From positions 39,434 through 103,433 of the forward strand of contig NZ_JAFIQV010000018.1 in assembly GCF_017356015.1 (NCBI RefSeq): a DNA stretch of 64,000 nt, in the 5' to 3' direction. Source of the DNA: Azospirillum sp. SYSU D00513. GTDB taxonomy: Bacteria > Pseudomonadota > Alphaproteobacteria > Azospirillales > Azospirillaceae. The notes beneath the pieces were generated by a model that did not search any database, was not told where the DNA came from, and saw only the letters and a list, made by a program, of their open reading frames with translations. Each line of letters begins with the position of its first letter. The stretch's first letter is position 1. A program made the position numbers and the translations under genes. Positions 35,656-44,494 of the stretch are shown one piece after another.

Positions 35656-36663
35656 TTACTTCGCGTTGGTCATGGCGACGGCGGTGTCGCTCATGCGGTT
35701 CGAGAAGCCCCACTCGTTGTCGTACCAGGTCATGATGCGGACGAAGTTGCCGTCGATGACCTTGGTCTCGTTCAGCGCGAAGATCGAGCTGTGGGCGTCG
35801 TGGTTGAAGTCGGTGGAGACCAGCTCCTCCGTGTAGGCGCCGAGAATGCCCTTCAGCGGGCCGGCGGCGGCGTCGGAGATGGCCTTGTTGACCTCTTCCG
35901 CCGTGGTGGCGCGCTTGGCGATGAACTTGAAGTCCACGACCGAGACGTTGGGGGTCGGCACGCGGATGGCGGTGCCGTCCAGCTTGCCCTTCAGGTCCGG
36001 CAGCACCTTGCCGACGGCCTTGGCGGCGCCGGTCGATGTCGGGATCATGTTCAGGGCCGCCGCGCGGGCGCGGTGCAGGTCCTTGTGGTTCGTGTCCACG
36101 ATCCGCTGGTCACCCGTGTAGGAGTGGATCGTGGTCATGAAGCCCTTCTCGATGCCGACGAGGTTGTGCAGCACGAAGGCGACGGGCGACAGGCAGTTGG
36201 TCGTGCAGGAGGCGTTGGACACGATCCGGTGCTCGGCCTTGAGCTGGTCGTGGTTCACGCCATAGACGACCGTCAGGTCCTCGTCGGTGCCCGGGGCGGA
36301 GATCAGCACCTTCTCGGCGCCGGCTTCCAGATGCTTGGCGGCGTCGAGGCGCTTGGTGAAGATGCCCGAGCATTCCATGGCGACCTGGACGCCCAGATCC
36401 TTCCAGGGAAGCTTGGTCGGGTCGCGTTCCTGGACGACCTTGATCTCATGACCGTTGACGACGAGATTGCCGTCGCGGACCTCGATGGTGCCGGGGAAGC
36501 GGCCGTGCACGCTGTCGTACTTCAGAAGGTGCGCGTTGGTGCCGAGGTCGGCGAGGTCGTTGATGCCCACGACCTCCACGTCCTTGCGGCCGCTCTCGTA
36601 GATGGCCCGCAGGACCAGACGGCCGATGCGGCCGAAACCGTTGATCGCAACCCGAACAGCCAT
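35656..36663 (-). CDS. gap: glyceraldehyde-3-phosphate dehydrogenase, type I
   Basis: 335 residues. NAD(P) binding INGFGRIGRLVLR at the start and the catalytic cysteine in SNASCTTNCL are followed by the substrate region VDFKFIAKR and the C-terminal WYDNEWGFSNRM. It catalyses the reversible oxidation of glyceraldehyde-3-phosphate to 1,3-bisphosphoglycerate. A GGAGG site precedes the ATG. It lies 51 bases downstream of tkt, as in the alphaproteobacterial tkt-gap-pgk series, but pgk does not follow here. Confidence 0.97.
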   Translation of the reverse strand: MAVRVAINGFGRIGRLVLRAIYESGRKDVEVVGINDLADLGTNAHLLKYDSVHGRFPGTIEVRDGNLVVNGHEIKVVQERDPTKLPWKDLGVQVAMECSGIFTKRLDAAKHLEAGAEKVLISAPGTDEDLTVVYGVNHDQLKAEHRIVSNASCTTNCLSPVAFVLHNLVGIEKGFMTTIHSYTGDQRIVDTNHKDLHRARAAALNMIPTSTGAAKAVGKVLPDLKGKLDGTAIRVPTPNVSVVDFKFIAKRATTAEEVNKAISDAAAGPLKGILGAYTEELVSTDFNHDAHSSIFALNETKVIDGNFVRIMTWYDNEWGFSNRMSDTAVAMTNAK

Positions 36664-36714
36664 AACCAATCCTCCTTCTTGTTTTTGCGGGGTCCGGCCT
36701 TGCGGCCGGGACCC

Positions 36715-38712
36715 TTACAGACCCGCCTTGGCGGCGGCCACCACGGCGTCGGCCGTGATGCCGAAATGCTTGTACAGCTCCTGGTAGGGGCCGGACTCGC
36801 CGAAGCCGGACATGCCGACGAAGGCGCCGTTCTCGCCCAGCCAGCGGTCCCAGCCCTGGCGGATGGCCGCCTCGACGGCGACGCGCATCCCGGTCCCGAG
36901 CACCTGCTTCTTGTACGCGGCGTCCTGCGCCTCGAACAGTTCCCAACTCGGCATAGACACGACGGCCGTACCAATCCCTTCGGCCTGTAGCGCCGCACGG
37001 GCCTCGGCGGCGATCGACACCTCGGAACCGGTGGCGAGCAGCGTCACCTTGCGCTCGCCCTCGGCCTCCTGAACCACGTAGGCGCCGCGGGCGCTGCGGT
37101 TCTCCGACGTGTGCTCGGTGCGCAGCGTCGGCAGGTTCTGGCGGGTCAGGGCCAGAACCGACGGGCCATTCACCCGCTCCAGCGCGATCTGCCAGCACTC
37201 CGCCGTCTCGACCGCGTCACAGGGGCGCAGGGTCAGCAGGTTCGGGATGGCGCGCAGGGCGGCCAGGTGTTCCACCGGCTGGTGGGTCGGGCCGTCCTCG
37301 CCGAGTCCGATGCTGTCGTGCGTCATGACGAAGACGGTGCGGGTCTTCATCAGCGCGGCCAGCCGGATCGCCGGGCGGCAATAGTCGGCGAACTGCATGA
37401 AGGTGCCGCCGTAGGGGATGACGCCCCCGTGCAGCGACATGCCGTTCATCACCGTCGCCATGCCGTGCTCGCGCACGCCGTAGCGGACGTAGCGGCCGCC
37501 GTAGCTGCCGGGCTGCACGTCGGCGGTGTTCTTGACCTTGGTGTTGTTGGACGGCGTCAGGTCGGCCGAGCCGCCGACCAGTTCCGGAATGGCCGGGACC
37601 AGCACCTCGAGCACGTTGCCCGACGCGACGCGGGTCGCCCAGCTCGGCTTGTCAGCACTGACCTTCTGCTTGAAAGCCTCGATCGCCTCCGACAGGCCGG
37701 CCGGGACGCCGTGGCTCATCGCCGCCTCGAAGGCCTTGCGGGCCTGGGCGTCCAGCGAGTCGAAGCGCTTGGCCCAGGCGGCGTACTGCTCGTCCGCACG
37801 GTGGCCGGCGGCGCGCCAGGTGTTCAGCACGTCGTCCGGAACGACGAAGGGCTCGTGCGGCCAGCCGATCGCCTCGCGGGTCGCGGCGACCTCCTCCAGC
37901 CCCAGCGGCGCGCCGTGGGCGCTGTGGGTGTTGGCCTTGTTGGGGGCGCCCTTGCCGATGATGGTGCGGCAGGCGATCAGCGACGGCTTGTCGGACTCCT
38001 GCGCGGCGGCGATGGTCTTGGCGACCGCCTCCGGGTCATGGCCGTCCACCCCGACCGTGTTCCAGCCGTAGGAGCGGAAGCGGGCCTGGGTGTCGTCGGT
38101 GAAGCTGAGGTCGGTCGAGCCGTCGATGGAGATGTGGTTGTCGTCCCACAGCACGATCAGACGGTTCAGCTTGAGATGGCCGGCGAGCGAGCAGGCCTCG
38201 TGGCTGACGCCCTCCATCAGGTCGCCGTCCGACGCGATGACGTAGGTGAAGTGGTTCACCAGGTCGTTGCCGAAGCGGGCGTTGGTGATGCGCTCGGCCA
38301 GCGCCATGCCGACGGCGGTGGAGATGCCCTGGCCGAGCGGGCCGGTGGTCATCTCGATGCCCAGCGAGGGATCCACCTCCGGATGGCCGGGCGTCAGGCC
38401 GCCGATCTGGCGGAAGCGCTTCAGCTCGTCGATGGTCATGCGCTCGTAGCCGGTCAGATAGCCCAGCGCGTAGATCAGCATTGAGCCGTGGCCGGCGGAC
38501 AGCACGAACCGGTCGCGGTCGGCCCAGTTGGGCTGCCTCGGGTTGAACTTCAGGAAGCGCGTGAACAGCACCGTCGCGACGTCGGCCATGCCCATGGGCA
38601 TGCCGGGATGGCCCGACTTGGCGGCCTCGACACCGTCCATGGCGAGCGCGCGGATGGCGTTCGCCATGACTTGGATGGGGGCGGGGGGAGTGGTGGGGTT
38701 GGCAACGGGCAT
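36715..38712 (-). CDS. tkt: transketolase
   Basis: A 665-residue thiamine-diphosphate enzyme of the pentose phosphate pathway. [13 protein letters not shown] opens the diphosphate-binding part, and [13 protein letters not shown] with [12 protein letters not shown] about 25 residues on is the TPP/Mg motif. The pyrimidine domain contains [21 protein letters not shown]. The frame stays open for 316 codons upstream, but that part is antisense to other genes and low in complexity, so the ATG at MPVANPTT was chosen. It is transcribed with gap. A GC-rich hairpin without a T run sits between the two genes. Confidence 0.96.
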   Translation of the reverse strand: MPVANPTTPPAPIQVMANAIRALAMDGVEAAKSGHPGMPMGMADVATVLFTRFLKFNPRQPNWADRDRFVLSAGHGSMLIYALGYLTGYERMTIDELKRFRQIGGLTPGHPEVDPSLGIEMTTGPLGQGISTAVGMALAERITNARFGNDLVNHFTYVIASDGDLMEGVSHEACSLAGHLKLNRLIVLWDDNHISIDGSTDLSFTDDTQARFRSYGWNTVGVDGHDPEAVAKTIAAAQESDKPSLIACRTIIGKGAPNKANTHSAHGAPLGLEEVAATREAIGWPHEPFVVPDDVLNTWRAAGHRADEQYAAWAKRFDSLDAQARKAFEAAMSHGVPAGLSEAIEAFKQKVSADKPSWATRVASGNVLEVLVPAIPELVGGSADLTPSNNTKVKNTADVQPGSYGGRYVRYGVREHGMATVMNGMSLHGGVIPYGGTFMQFADYCRPAIRLAALMKTRTVFVMTHDSIGLGEDGPTHQPVEHLAALRAIPNLLTLRPCDAVETAECWQIALERVNGPSVLALTRQNLPTLRTEHTSENRSARGAYVVQEAEGERKVTLLATGSEVSIAAEARAALQAEGIGTAVVSMPSWELFEAQDAAYKKQVLGTGMRVAVEAAIRQGWDRWLGENGAFVGMSGFGESGPYQELYKHFGITADAVVAAAKAGL

Positions 38713-39022
38713 CGGAGGGCTTCCTGCGCTTCCTGTAGGGCGATCGCGTGAAACGGGCAGAAAATGACAGTCAAGCGGCGGGAAAAGGGTCATTTTCCCT
38801 GAGAACGCGGGCACCATGCAGAAGCCTCGTTCCCAGGTCAACACGGGAATGGAGGCAGGAAAATCCACGCCAATGGCTTGGCCGCGAAAAGGTTTTGATG
38901 ATATACAATATGCCATCTGTGACGGTGCGCGGCCTTGCGGGTCCGCCCTTCGCGCGGCGATCGCTGTGCGGGCGCACAGTTCCCCATCGACAAGTGGAGC
39001 TAGAGGTTTGCCGGAGAACGTT
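38713..39022. promoter_or_regulatory. divergent promoter region tkt / coiled-coil-zapA
   Basis: A 310-base interval between divergent genes with no convincing coding frame. The clearest feature is an AT-rich stretch at 38893-38918 with the loose inverted repeat GATG...CATC. It could hold -10 elements for either direction and perhaps an operator. A possible CbbR-like regulator site for the tkt-gap unit is only a guess from location. Confidence 0.4.
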
Positions 39023-39250
39023 ATGCAATCTCTTAGCAACGCGCTGGAACGCCTTGCGGCGTCTGTGGAACGTCTGGAGCGGGCCGCCGAGGCGCGGGAG
39101 GCCCGTGCGGTGCGGCGCGAGGATGAGCTGACCGCTGCGCTGCAAGAAGCGCGGGCTGAGCAGTTCCATGCCCAGGAGAAGGCCGACGTGGTATCCCAGC
39201 GGCTGGACGCCGCCATCGGGCGGCTCGAAACGGTGCTGGAGGCACGATGA
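39023..39250 (+). CDS. short coiled-coil protein upstream of zapA (DUF4164-like)
   Basis: A 75-residue protein that is one continuous coiled coil ([20 protein letters not shown], then [17 protein letters not shown]). A GGAGAA site precedes the ATG. Proteins of this size and pattern directly upstream of zapA are common in alphaproteobacteria. It may act with ZapA at the division site. Its stop overlaps the ATG of zapA. Confidence 0.8.
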   Translation: MQSLSNALERLAASVERLERAAEAREARAVRREDELTAALQEARAEQFHAQEKADVVSQRLDAAIGRLETVLEAR

Positions 39251-39615
39251 CGACGGCGGACAGCGGCGGTATGTCGCAGGTGGACATCGAAGTCAACGGG
39301 CGCGCCTACCGGCTGCTCTGCCAGCCGGGGCAGGAGCCGCGCCTGCGCGAACTGGCTGCCTATGTGGACGGGCGCCTGAAGGAGCTGACCGGCGGCGGGC
39401 GCTCCGGCTCGGAGGCGCAGATGCTGCTGATGACCAGCCTCGTCCTTGCGGACGAGCTGCAGGATGTCCTGGCCGGGCAGGGGGCACGGAGCGGCGCCAG
39501 CGGCGGTGCGCAGGCCGAAACCGCGCCAAGCGTGGACGAGGCCGAACTGGCCGCCGCCGTGAATGATGTGGCCGAGCGCATCGAAGAGGTTGCCGCGCGG
39601 CTCGAGCGCACCTAG
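39247..39615 (+). CDS. zapA: cell division protein ZapA
   Basis: A 122-residue Zap[22 protein letters not shown] and [13 protein letters not shown] form the N-terminal globular part, and [16 protein letters not shown] begins the tetramer coiled coil. ZapA cross-links FtsZ filaments. It overlaps the upstream coiled-coil gene by four bases and is followed by 6S RNA and fau, the arrangement conserved across proteobacteria. Confidence 0.92.
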   Translation: MTTADSGGMSQVDIEVNGRAYRLLCQPGQEPRLRELAAYVDGRLKELTGGGRSGSEAQMLLMTSLVLADELQDVLAGQGARSGASGGAQAETAPSVDEAELAAAVNDVAERIEEVAARLERT

Positions 39616-39618
39616 ATT

Positions 39619-39786
39619 AGTCCTCGGAAGGTGACTGCCTGGTTCGGCAGGTCGCATCAATCCCCAGGGCCGATAACCTTGACTCTTTGGGAGTTGTCCC
39701 TGCCCGGGCCGTGGCCCGGGTACACGACGCCCACCTGCTCACGCAGGCCATGGAGGATGGGCACCATGGCCACCGGCCGAGGCGGT
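39619..39786 (+). ncRNA. ssrS: 6S RNA
   Basis: The non-coding gap between zapA and fau is where 6S RNA lies in most proteobacteria. The expected shape can be drawn: a closing stem CCTCGG (39622-39627) with CCGAGG (39777-39782), a large central open region, and a terminal hairpin (TGCCCGGGC with GCCCGGGTA, about 39701-39722). 6S RNA binds the housekeeping RNA polymerase and is itself a template for product RNAs. Boundaries are estimates from the closing stem. Confidence 0.85.
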
Positions 39787-39833
39787 CTCCTTCCACCCCT
39801 CCTAAATCCTTTCCCGCATCGATCCCCAAGGGC

Positions 39834-40424
39834 ATGACCGACCTCCGCAGCGCCAAGATGGCGGCCCGCGAACGGGCCAAGCTGGTGCGCGATGCCCTGT
39901 CGGACCCGGCGGAACGCGAGGCGGCGGCCTTGCGCCTGCGCGACCGTTTCCTGGACGCCATCGATCTCGACTCCATCGCGCCGCGCGAGGCGGTTGTCGG
40001 CGGCTACTGGCCGCTCGGCTCGGAGATGGATGTGCTTCCGCTGCTGCGGCACCTCCGCTCCCTCGGCCGCACGGTGGCGCTTCCCATCTCCGGCCCGCGT
40101 GGGCAGGCACTGACCTTCCGCGACTGGGACCCGGCCCTTCCCATGGTGACCGGCCGCTACGGCATTTCCGAACCCGGCCCCGACCGGCCCGAACTCGCAC
40201 CCTCGGTCGTGTTGGTGCCCTTGCTCGCCTTCGACGGAAGTGGGCGGCGGCTCGGCTATGGTGCGGGCTATTACGATCGGACGCTGGACGGGCTGCGCGC
40301 GCGCGGGCCGGTGACGGCCATCGGCATCGCCTTCGCCGCGCAGCGGATGGACGCGGTTCCCGTTGACGAATACGATCAGCCCCTGGACTGGATCGTGACG
40401 GATCGCGAGGCGCTCCGTTTCTAA
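39834..40424 (+). CDS. fau: 5-formyltetrahydrofolate cyclo-ligase
   Basis: A 196-residue enzyme that converts 5-formyl-THF to 5,10-methenyl-THF with ATP. The hallmarks are MDVLPLLRHL and the ATP-binding glycine-rich loop RLGYGAGYYDRTL near residues 140-155. Upstream frame extension would run through the 6S RNA, so the ATG 50 codons in was chosen. Its place after zapA and 6S RNA is conserved and may reflect co-processing of 6S RNA. Confidence 0.92.
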   Translation: MTDLRSAKMAARERAKLVRDALSDPAEREAAALRLRDRFLDAIDLDSIAPREAVVGGYWPLGSEMDVLPLLRHLRSLGRTVALPISGPRGQALTFRDWDPALPMVTGRYGISEPGPDRPELAPSVVLVPLLAFDGSGRRLGYGAGYYDRTLDGLRARGPVTAIGIAFAAQRMDAVPVDEYDQPLDWIVTDREALRF

Positions 40425-40499
40425 AGGGCCGCGCCCCGCGCGACCCCGGCAGCGATCCGGACGGCGTTCCATCAGACGGCAATTCATAAGGGTCCGGCC

Positions 40500-41321
40500 A
40501 TGCGCATTCTTTTTCTCGGCGACGTCGTGGGGCGGAGCGGCCGCGACGCGGTGATCGCCCATCTGCCGAGCTTGCGCGAAAGGCTCGACCCCGACCTGAC
40601 GGTGGTCAACGGCGAGAACGCGGCGGGCGGATTCGGCATCACCGTGAAGATCGCCGAGGAGTTCTTCGAGGCGGGCGTGGACGTCATCACGCTCGGCAAC
40701 CACAGCTGGGACCAGAAGGAACTGGTCTCCGCCATCGACCAGCAGCCCCGCATCATCCGCCCGCTGAACTATCCGGAAGGCACGCCGGGGCGCGGCTTCG
40801 TGCTGTTGCAGGCCCGTGGCGGACGCAAGGTGCTGGTCATGAACGTCATGCTGCGCCTTTTCATGGATCCGCTGGACGATCCCTTCGCCGCCGTGGACCG
40901 GGTGCTGCGCGCCCACCGGCTCGGCCCCGGCAACGTGGACGCGATCCTGCTGGACGTGCATGGCGAGGCGACCAGCGAGAAGATGATCATGGGTCACTTC
41001 TGCGACGGCCGCGCGTCGGTGGTCGTCGGCACCCACACCCATACGCCGACCGCCGACCACATGATCCTGCCGGGCGGCACCGCCTTCCAGTCGGACGCCG
41101 GCATGTGCGGCGACTATGACAGCGCCATCGGCATGAAGAAGGAAATCGCCATGGCGAAGACCATCCGCAAGCTGCCGACCGAGCGCCTGTCCCCGGCCGA
41201 AGGAGAGGCGACCGTCTGCGGCCTCTATGTGGAGACGGACGACCGCACCGGCCTCGCCGTCCGCGTGGAGCCGTTGCGCCTCGGCGGCCGTTTGAGTCAG
41301 ACTTTCCCGACGCGGGGATAG
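40500..41321 (+). CDS. YmdB-like metallophosphoesterase (TIGR00282)
   Basis: A 273-residue phosphodiesterase. Metal ligands are in RILFLGDVVGRSGRD, VVNGENAAGGFGI, ITLGNHSWDQKE and VVVGTHTHTPTADHMILPGG, matching the YmdB/TIGR00282 family completely. Members hydrolyse 2',3'-cyclic nucleotides and affect RNase activity in Bacillus. It follows fau by 75 bases. Confidence 0.92.
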   Translation: MRILFLGDVVGRSGRDAVIAHLPSLRERLDPDLTVVNGENAAGGFGITVKIAEEFFEAGVDVITLGNHSWDQKELVSAIDQQPRIIRPLNYPEGTPGRGFVLLQARGGRKVLVMNVMLRLFMDPLDDPFAAVDRVLRAHRLGPGNVDAILLDVHGEATSEKMIMGHFCDGRASVVVGTHTHTPTADHMILPGGTAFQSDAGMCGDYDSAIGMKKEIAMAKTIRKLPTERLSPAEGEATVCGLYVETDDRTGLAVRVEPLRLGGRLSQTFPTRG

Positions 41322-41346
41322 CGGTTCGAGCGTTCCGGAGGCGGTC

Positions 41347-41826
41347 ATGGGTTTCGACGCCAAGTACGATCGGGATTTCTACGCCTGGACGCGGGAGCAG
41401 GCGGTCCGGCTGCGCGAGGCCGCCGCGACCGGCACCAACCTGCCCCTGGACTGGGAGAACCTCGCCGAGGAGATCGAAAGCTTGGGGCGCAGCGACTACC
41501 GCGGTCTTGCCAGCCAGATGAGCCGCCTCATCGAGCATCTCCTCAACCTGGAACACTCGCCGGCATCCAACCCCCGCGGCGGCTGGGCGCGCACCGTGCG
41601 CGACGCCCGGGGGCAGATCGAACTGATCACCGCCGACAGCCCGAGCCTGAAGGCCCGCTATGCCGAGGCGCTCGACTGGGCCTGGCGGCAGGGACGCAAC
41701 AAGGCGATGGACGGGCTGGAGCAGGACGGCCTCGGCGAGAGCGCGCTGCCGGCCCAATGCCCCTACAGCCTCGAACAGCTTTTCGACGACGATTTCCAGC
41801 CCGTGAACCGCCACGGTCTGGATTGA
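41347..41826 (+). CDS. DUF29 family protein, copy 1
   Basis: A 159-residue DUF29 protein: YDRDFYAWTREQAVRLREA, LDWENLAEEIESLGRSD and LIEHLLNLEHSPASNP are the family core, and it ends PVNRHGLD. DUF29 proteins are small, widespread, and of unknown function. A GGAGG site lies just upstream. A second gene of the same length with about 70 percent similar sequence follows directly, so this is a tandem duplication. Confidence 0.9.
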   Translation: MGFDAKYDRDFYAWTREQAVRLREAAATGTNLPLDWENLAEEIESLGRSDYRGLASQMSRLIEHLLNLEHSPASNPRGGWARTVRDARGQIELITADSPSLKARYAEALDWAWRQGRNKAMDGLEQDGLGESALPAQCPYSLEQLFDDDFQPVNRHGLD

Positions 41827-41852
41827 TGGAACGCGCGGTCCGAGAGGCGGAA

Positions 41853-42332
41853 ATGGGTTTCAACGCCAAGTATGATCGGGACTTCTACGCCTGGACGCGG
41901 GAGCAGGCCGCCCGGCTGCGCGAGGCCGCCGCGACCGGCACCAACCTGCCGCTGGATTGGGAGAACCTCGCCGAGGAGATCGAAAGCTTGGGGCGCAGCG
42001 ACTTCAACGGATTGACCAGCCAGATGACCAGGATCATCGAGCATCTGCTGAAGTTGGAACTGTCTCCCGCATCCGACCCCCGGAAGGGCTGGCGGCATTC
42101 CGTCGAGGATGCGCGGGTGGACATCGAATATCTGCTGGAGGACAGCCCCAGCCTCGGGCCGCGCCTCCCGGATGCGCTCGCCCGATCCTGGAGGAAAGGC
42201 CGCATCGCCGCCGCCAGGGGGCTGGAGCGGGACGGCATCATGCCCCAACAGCTTCCCTCCGACTGCCCTTACAGCATCGACCAGATCCTCGACGGGGCGT
42301 TCTGGCCCGTGAACCGCCACGGTCTGGCCTGA
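41853..42332 (+). CDS. DUF29 family protein, copy 2
   Basis: 159 residues, exactly the same length as copy 1 and nearly identical over the first 60 residues (GFNAKYDRDFYAWTREQA). They then diverge in the middle (DVEYLLEDSPSLGP-like region) and agree again at the end (WPVNRHGLA). The start was placed where copy 1 starts; an ATG nine codons upstream overlaps the first gene's stop. The ribosome binding site region is also duplicated. Confidence 0.88.
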   Translation: MGFNAKYDRDFYAWTREQAARLREAAATGTNLPLDWENLAEEIESLGRSDFNGLTSQMTRIIEHLLKLELSPASDPRKGWRHSVEDARVDIEYLLEDSPSLGPRLPDALARSWRKGRIAAARGLERDGIMPQQLPSDCPYSIDQILDGAFWPVNRHGLA

Positions 42333-42486
42333 TCCGGCAATCGCCTCAAATACGCCATATTGACTTTCCATCCTCGCGGGTGTGGTCTGCCGCGCCGAGG
42401 GCGTGCGGTGGCGCGCGCGATTCTGGTAAAGCTGCGCCACAACATTCCACCTTTCCAGCAGACCCTGTTCGAGGCTCGTTCGACGC

Positions 42487-43236
42487 ATGGCCGGTCATTC
42501 ACAGTTCAAGAACATCATGCACCGCAAGGGCGCGCAGGACGCCAAGCGGTCCAAGATCTTCAACAAGCTCGCCCGCGAGATCACCGTCGCGGCGAAGAGC
42601 GGCCTGCCGGACCCGGCGGCCAACCCGCGGCTGCGCGCGGCGATCATCGCCGCCCGTTCGCAGAACATGCCGCGCGACCGTATCGACCGCGCGATCAAGA
42701 GCGGCGCGCCGGGCGGCGACGACGCGAACTACGAGGAGGTACGGTACGAGGGTTACGGCCCCGGCGGCGTCGCGCTGATCGTCGAGGCGCTGACCGACAA
42801 CCGCAACCGCACCGCGGCCGAAGTCCGTTCCGCCTTCACCAAGTACGGCGGCTCGATGGGAGAGACCAACTCGGTCAGCTTCATGTTCAGCCGCGTCGGC
42901 GCGCTCTACTACCCCGCCTCGGTGGCGGACGCCGACTCCATGTTCGAGGCGGCGCTGGAGGCCGGGGCCGACAACGTCGAGTCCGACGAGAACGGGCATG
43001 AGGTCACCACCACGGTGGAGAGCTTCGCCGCCGTGCGCGACGCGCTGGAAGCCAAGTTCGGCGGCGCCGAGAGCGCCCGCCTGGCCTGGAAGCCGCTGAA
43101 CACCGTCGCGCCGAGCGAGGACGCCGCCGCGTCGCTGCTGAAGCTGATCGACGTGCTCGACGACAACGACGACGTCCAGACCGTCGAAGGCAACTTCGAC
43201 ATTCCGGACGAGCTGATGCAGAAGCTGACCGCCTAA
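42487..43236 (+). CDS. yebC: YebC/PmpR family transcription/translation factor
   Basis: A 249-residue Yeb[22 protein letters not shown] at the start is diagnostic, followed by [21 protein letters not shown] and the C-terminal ferredoxin-like domain. Members were described as DNA-binding regulators and more recently as factors that help ribosomes at difficult motifs such as polyproline. It precedes ruvC by 16 bases, an order conserved in many proteobacteria. Confidence 0.95.
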   Translation: MAGHSQFKNIMHRKGAQDAKRSKIFNKLAREITVAAKSGLPDPAANPRLRAAIIAARSQNMPRDRIDRAIKSGAPGGDDANYEEVRYEGYGPGGVALIVEALTDNRNRTAAEVRSAFTKYGGSMGETNSVSFMFSRVGALYYPASVADADSMFEAALEAGADNVESDENGHEVTTTVESFAAVRDALEAKFGGAESARLAWKPLNTVAPSEDAAASLLKLIDVLDDNDDVQTVEGNFDIPDELMQKLTA

Positions 43237-43252
43237 AGGGCAGGAGACCGGT

Positions 43253-44494
43253 GTGCGCGGGCAGGGCGTCAGGACGGGGGCGGGCCCCGGGGGTGGAGCG
43301 ACTCCGCCGGTGCGCCTCCTGGGGCTCGATCCCGGCCTGCGCCACACCGGCTGGGGCGTCATCGAGCTGTCGGGCAACCGGCTGATCCACGTCGCCGACG
43401 GCGCGGTGCATTCCGACGGCGACTGCTCGCTCGCGGAGCGGCTGTGCCAGATCCACGACGCGTTGACCGAGGTGGTGGAGCGCTATCGCCCGGACGAGGC
43501 GGCGGTGGAGGAGACCTTCGTCAACACGAATGCCGCCTCCACCCTGAAGCTCGGCCAGGCGCGCGCCGTGTCGCTGCTGGTGCCGGCCCTGGCGGGGCTT
43601 GCGGTCGCGGAATACACTAACAATATGGTCAAGAAGGCAGTCGTCGGGCAGGGCCGCGCCGAAAAGGCGCAGGTCCAGGCGATGATCCGCCTCCTGCTGC
43701 CCGGTTGCGAGATCTCAACCCCGGACGCCGCCGACGCGCTGGCCGTCGCCATCTGCCACGCCCATCACCGCGCGAGCTGGACGATGTGGCGCAGGGGGGC
43801 GGGCGAGAGCACTGCTGGCGGCATGCTCCCGGCACGGAGCGCCGAAGTTGCCCTCTCCCCTGGGGGAGAGGGTGGCGCGCAGCGCCGGGTGAGGGGGTTC
43901 ACGGGGGACGGCGAACTTTCGCAACGCGGATCCCCCTCACCCCAACCCTCTCCCCGGGGGGGAGAGGGGGCGGTGCTGCGCTCCGCCAAGGACAAGCCGA
44001 CTCCCTCGGAAACCGCCCGTGCGCGCAATCTACGGCTGAATGCGACGGACGTCGAAAAGCTGTTGTGGCAAAAGCTGCGCAATGCGCAGCTCGGCGCGAA
44101 GTTCCGGCGACAGGAGCCGATCCTCGGCTTCACGGTCGATTTCGTCGCGCATGATCACCGGCTGATCATCGAACTGGACGGTGGTCAGCACGCTGACAGG
44201 GTCGAGCACGACCAGCGGCGCACCCGCATGCTGGAGCAGGTAGGTTTCCGTATCCTCAGATTTTGGAACAACGAAGTGAACGAGAACTTGGAGGGCGTTC
44301 TGCAAACGATCGCCTCCACCTTGTCGGCGACCGCCGTCGTACGGCGTCCAGCCGCAGCGTTTGCACCCTCACCCGGCTCCCAGCGAAGCGAAGCTTCGCC
44401 TGCCGCCAACAGCGCAAACGGAGTTTGCGCGAGTGGCGCTTCGCGCCACCCTCTCCCGGGGCGGGAGAGGGATGATGGAGACGACCACAAGTGA
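43253..44494 (+). CDS. ruvC: RuvC Holliday junction resolvase fused to a DUF559 nuclease-like domain
   Basis: The first 185 residues are a complete RuvC: D26 in [13 protein letters not shown]86 in AAVEETFVN, and D158/D161 in [12 protein letters not shown] give the four catalytic acids. The frame then continues without a stop through translated palindromic repeats (about 190-240) into a DUF559 domain (about 258-355), with [39 protein letters not shown] and [15 protein letters not shown] repeat-rich tail follows to 413 residues, against about 170 for E. coli RuvC. The stop overlaps the ruvA GTG. Start is a GTG with AGGAG. Whether the fused protein accumulates or is processed is unknown. Confidence 0.85.
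   Translation: MRGQGVRTGAGPGGGATPPVRLLGLDPGLRHTGWGVIELSGNRLIHVADGAVHSDGDCSLAERLCQIHDALTEVVERYRPDEAAVEETFVNTNAASTLKLGQARAVSLLVPALAGLAVAEYTNNMVKKAVVGQGRAEKAQVQAMIRLLLPGCEISTPDAADALAVAICHAHHRASWTMWRRGAGESTAGGMLPARSAEVALSPGGEGGAQRRVRGFTGDGELSQRGSPSPQPSPRGGEGAVLRSAKDKPTPSETARARNLRLNATDVEKLLWQKLRNAQLGAKFRRQEPILGFTVDFVAHDHRLIIELDGGQHADRVEHDQRRTRMLEQVGFRILRFWNNEVNENLEGVLQTIASTLSATAVVRRPAAAFAPSPGSQRSEASPAANSANGVCASGASRHPLPGRERDDGDDHK
43848..43970. repeat. inverted pair of REP-like palindromes inside the ruvC frame
   Basis: Repeat 1 (43851-43897) is CCCTCTCCCC with GGGGGAGAGGG followed by a small hairpin and GTGAGGGGG. Repeat 2 (43931-43970) is the same element reversed: CCCCCTCACCCC, then CCCTCTCCCC with GGGGAGAGGGGG. 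They match the pair behind glyS. Together they look like a paired repeat inserted after the RuvC domain. Confidence 0.85.
43973..44494 (+). other. DUF559 unit, possible independent internal start
   Basis: A GTG at the start of this interval follows GGAGAGGGGG, provided by the repeat itself, at good ribosome-binding distance. Starting here would give a 173-residue stand-alone DUF559 protein, the normal size for that family. So the DUF559 part may also be made on its own from within the ruvC message. Confidence 0.4.
44364..44471. repeat. downstream repeat with an array of four hairpins
   Basis: CACCCTCACCC at the left matches the repeat 2 opening, and CCCTCTCCC with GGGAGAGGG (44450-44471) at the right matches its palindrome. 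Between them lie GCGAAGCTTCGC, GCGCAAACGGAGTTTGCGC and GTGGCGCTTCGCGCCAC, three further perfect hairpins. The element has the same orientation as repeat 2, so the DUF559 segment is bounded on both sides by the same family. Confidence 0.75.

Noticed and set aside
36689..36713. Terminator between tkt and gap
   Set aside because: The hairpin is followed on the transcribed strand by an A-rich, not T-rich, run; more likely an mRNA structure that tunes the operon.
38713..39660. Minus-strand frame continuous with tkt, giving a 981-residue protein
   Set aside because: The extra 316 residues are antisense to the coiled-coil, zapA and 6S genes, have biased composition, and lack transketolase-family similarity; the ATG at MPVANPTT fits the family start.
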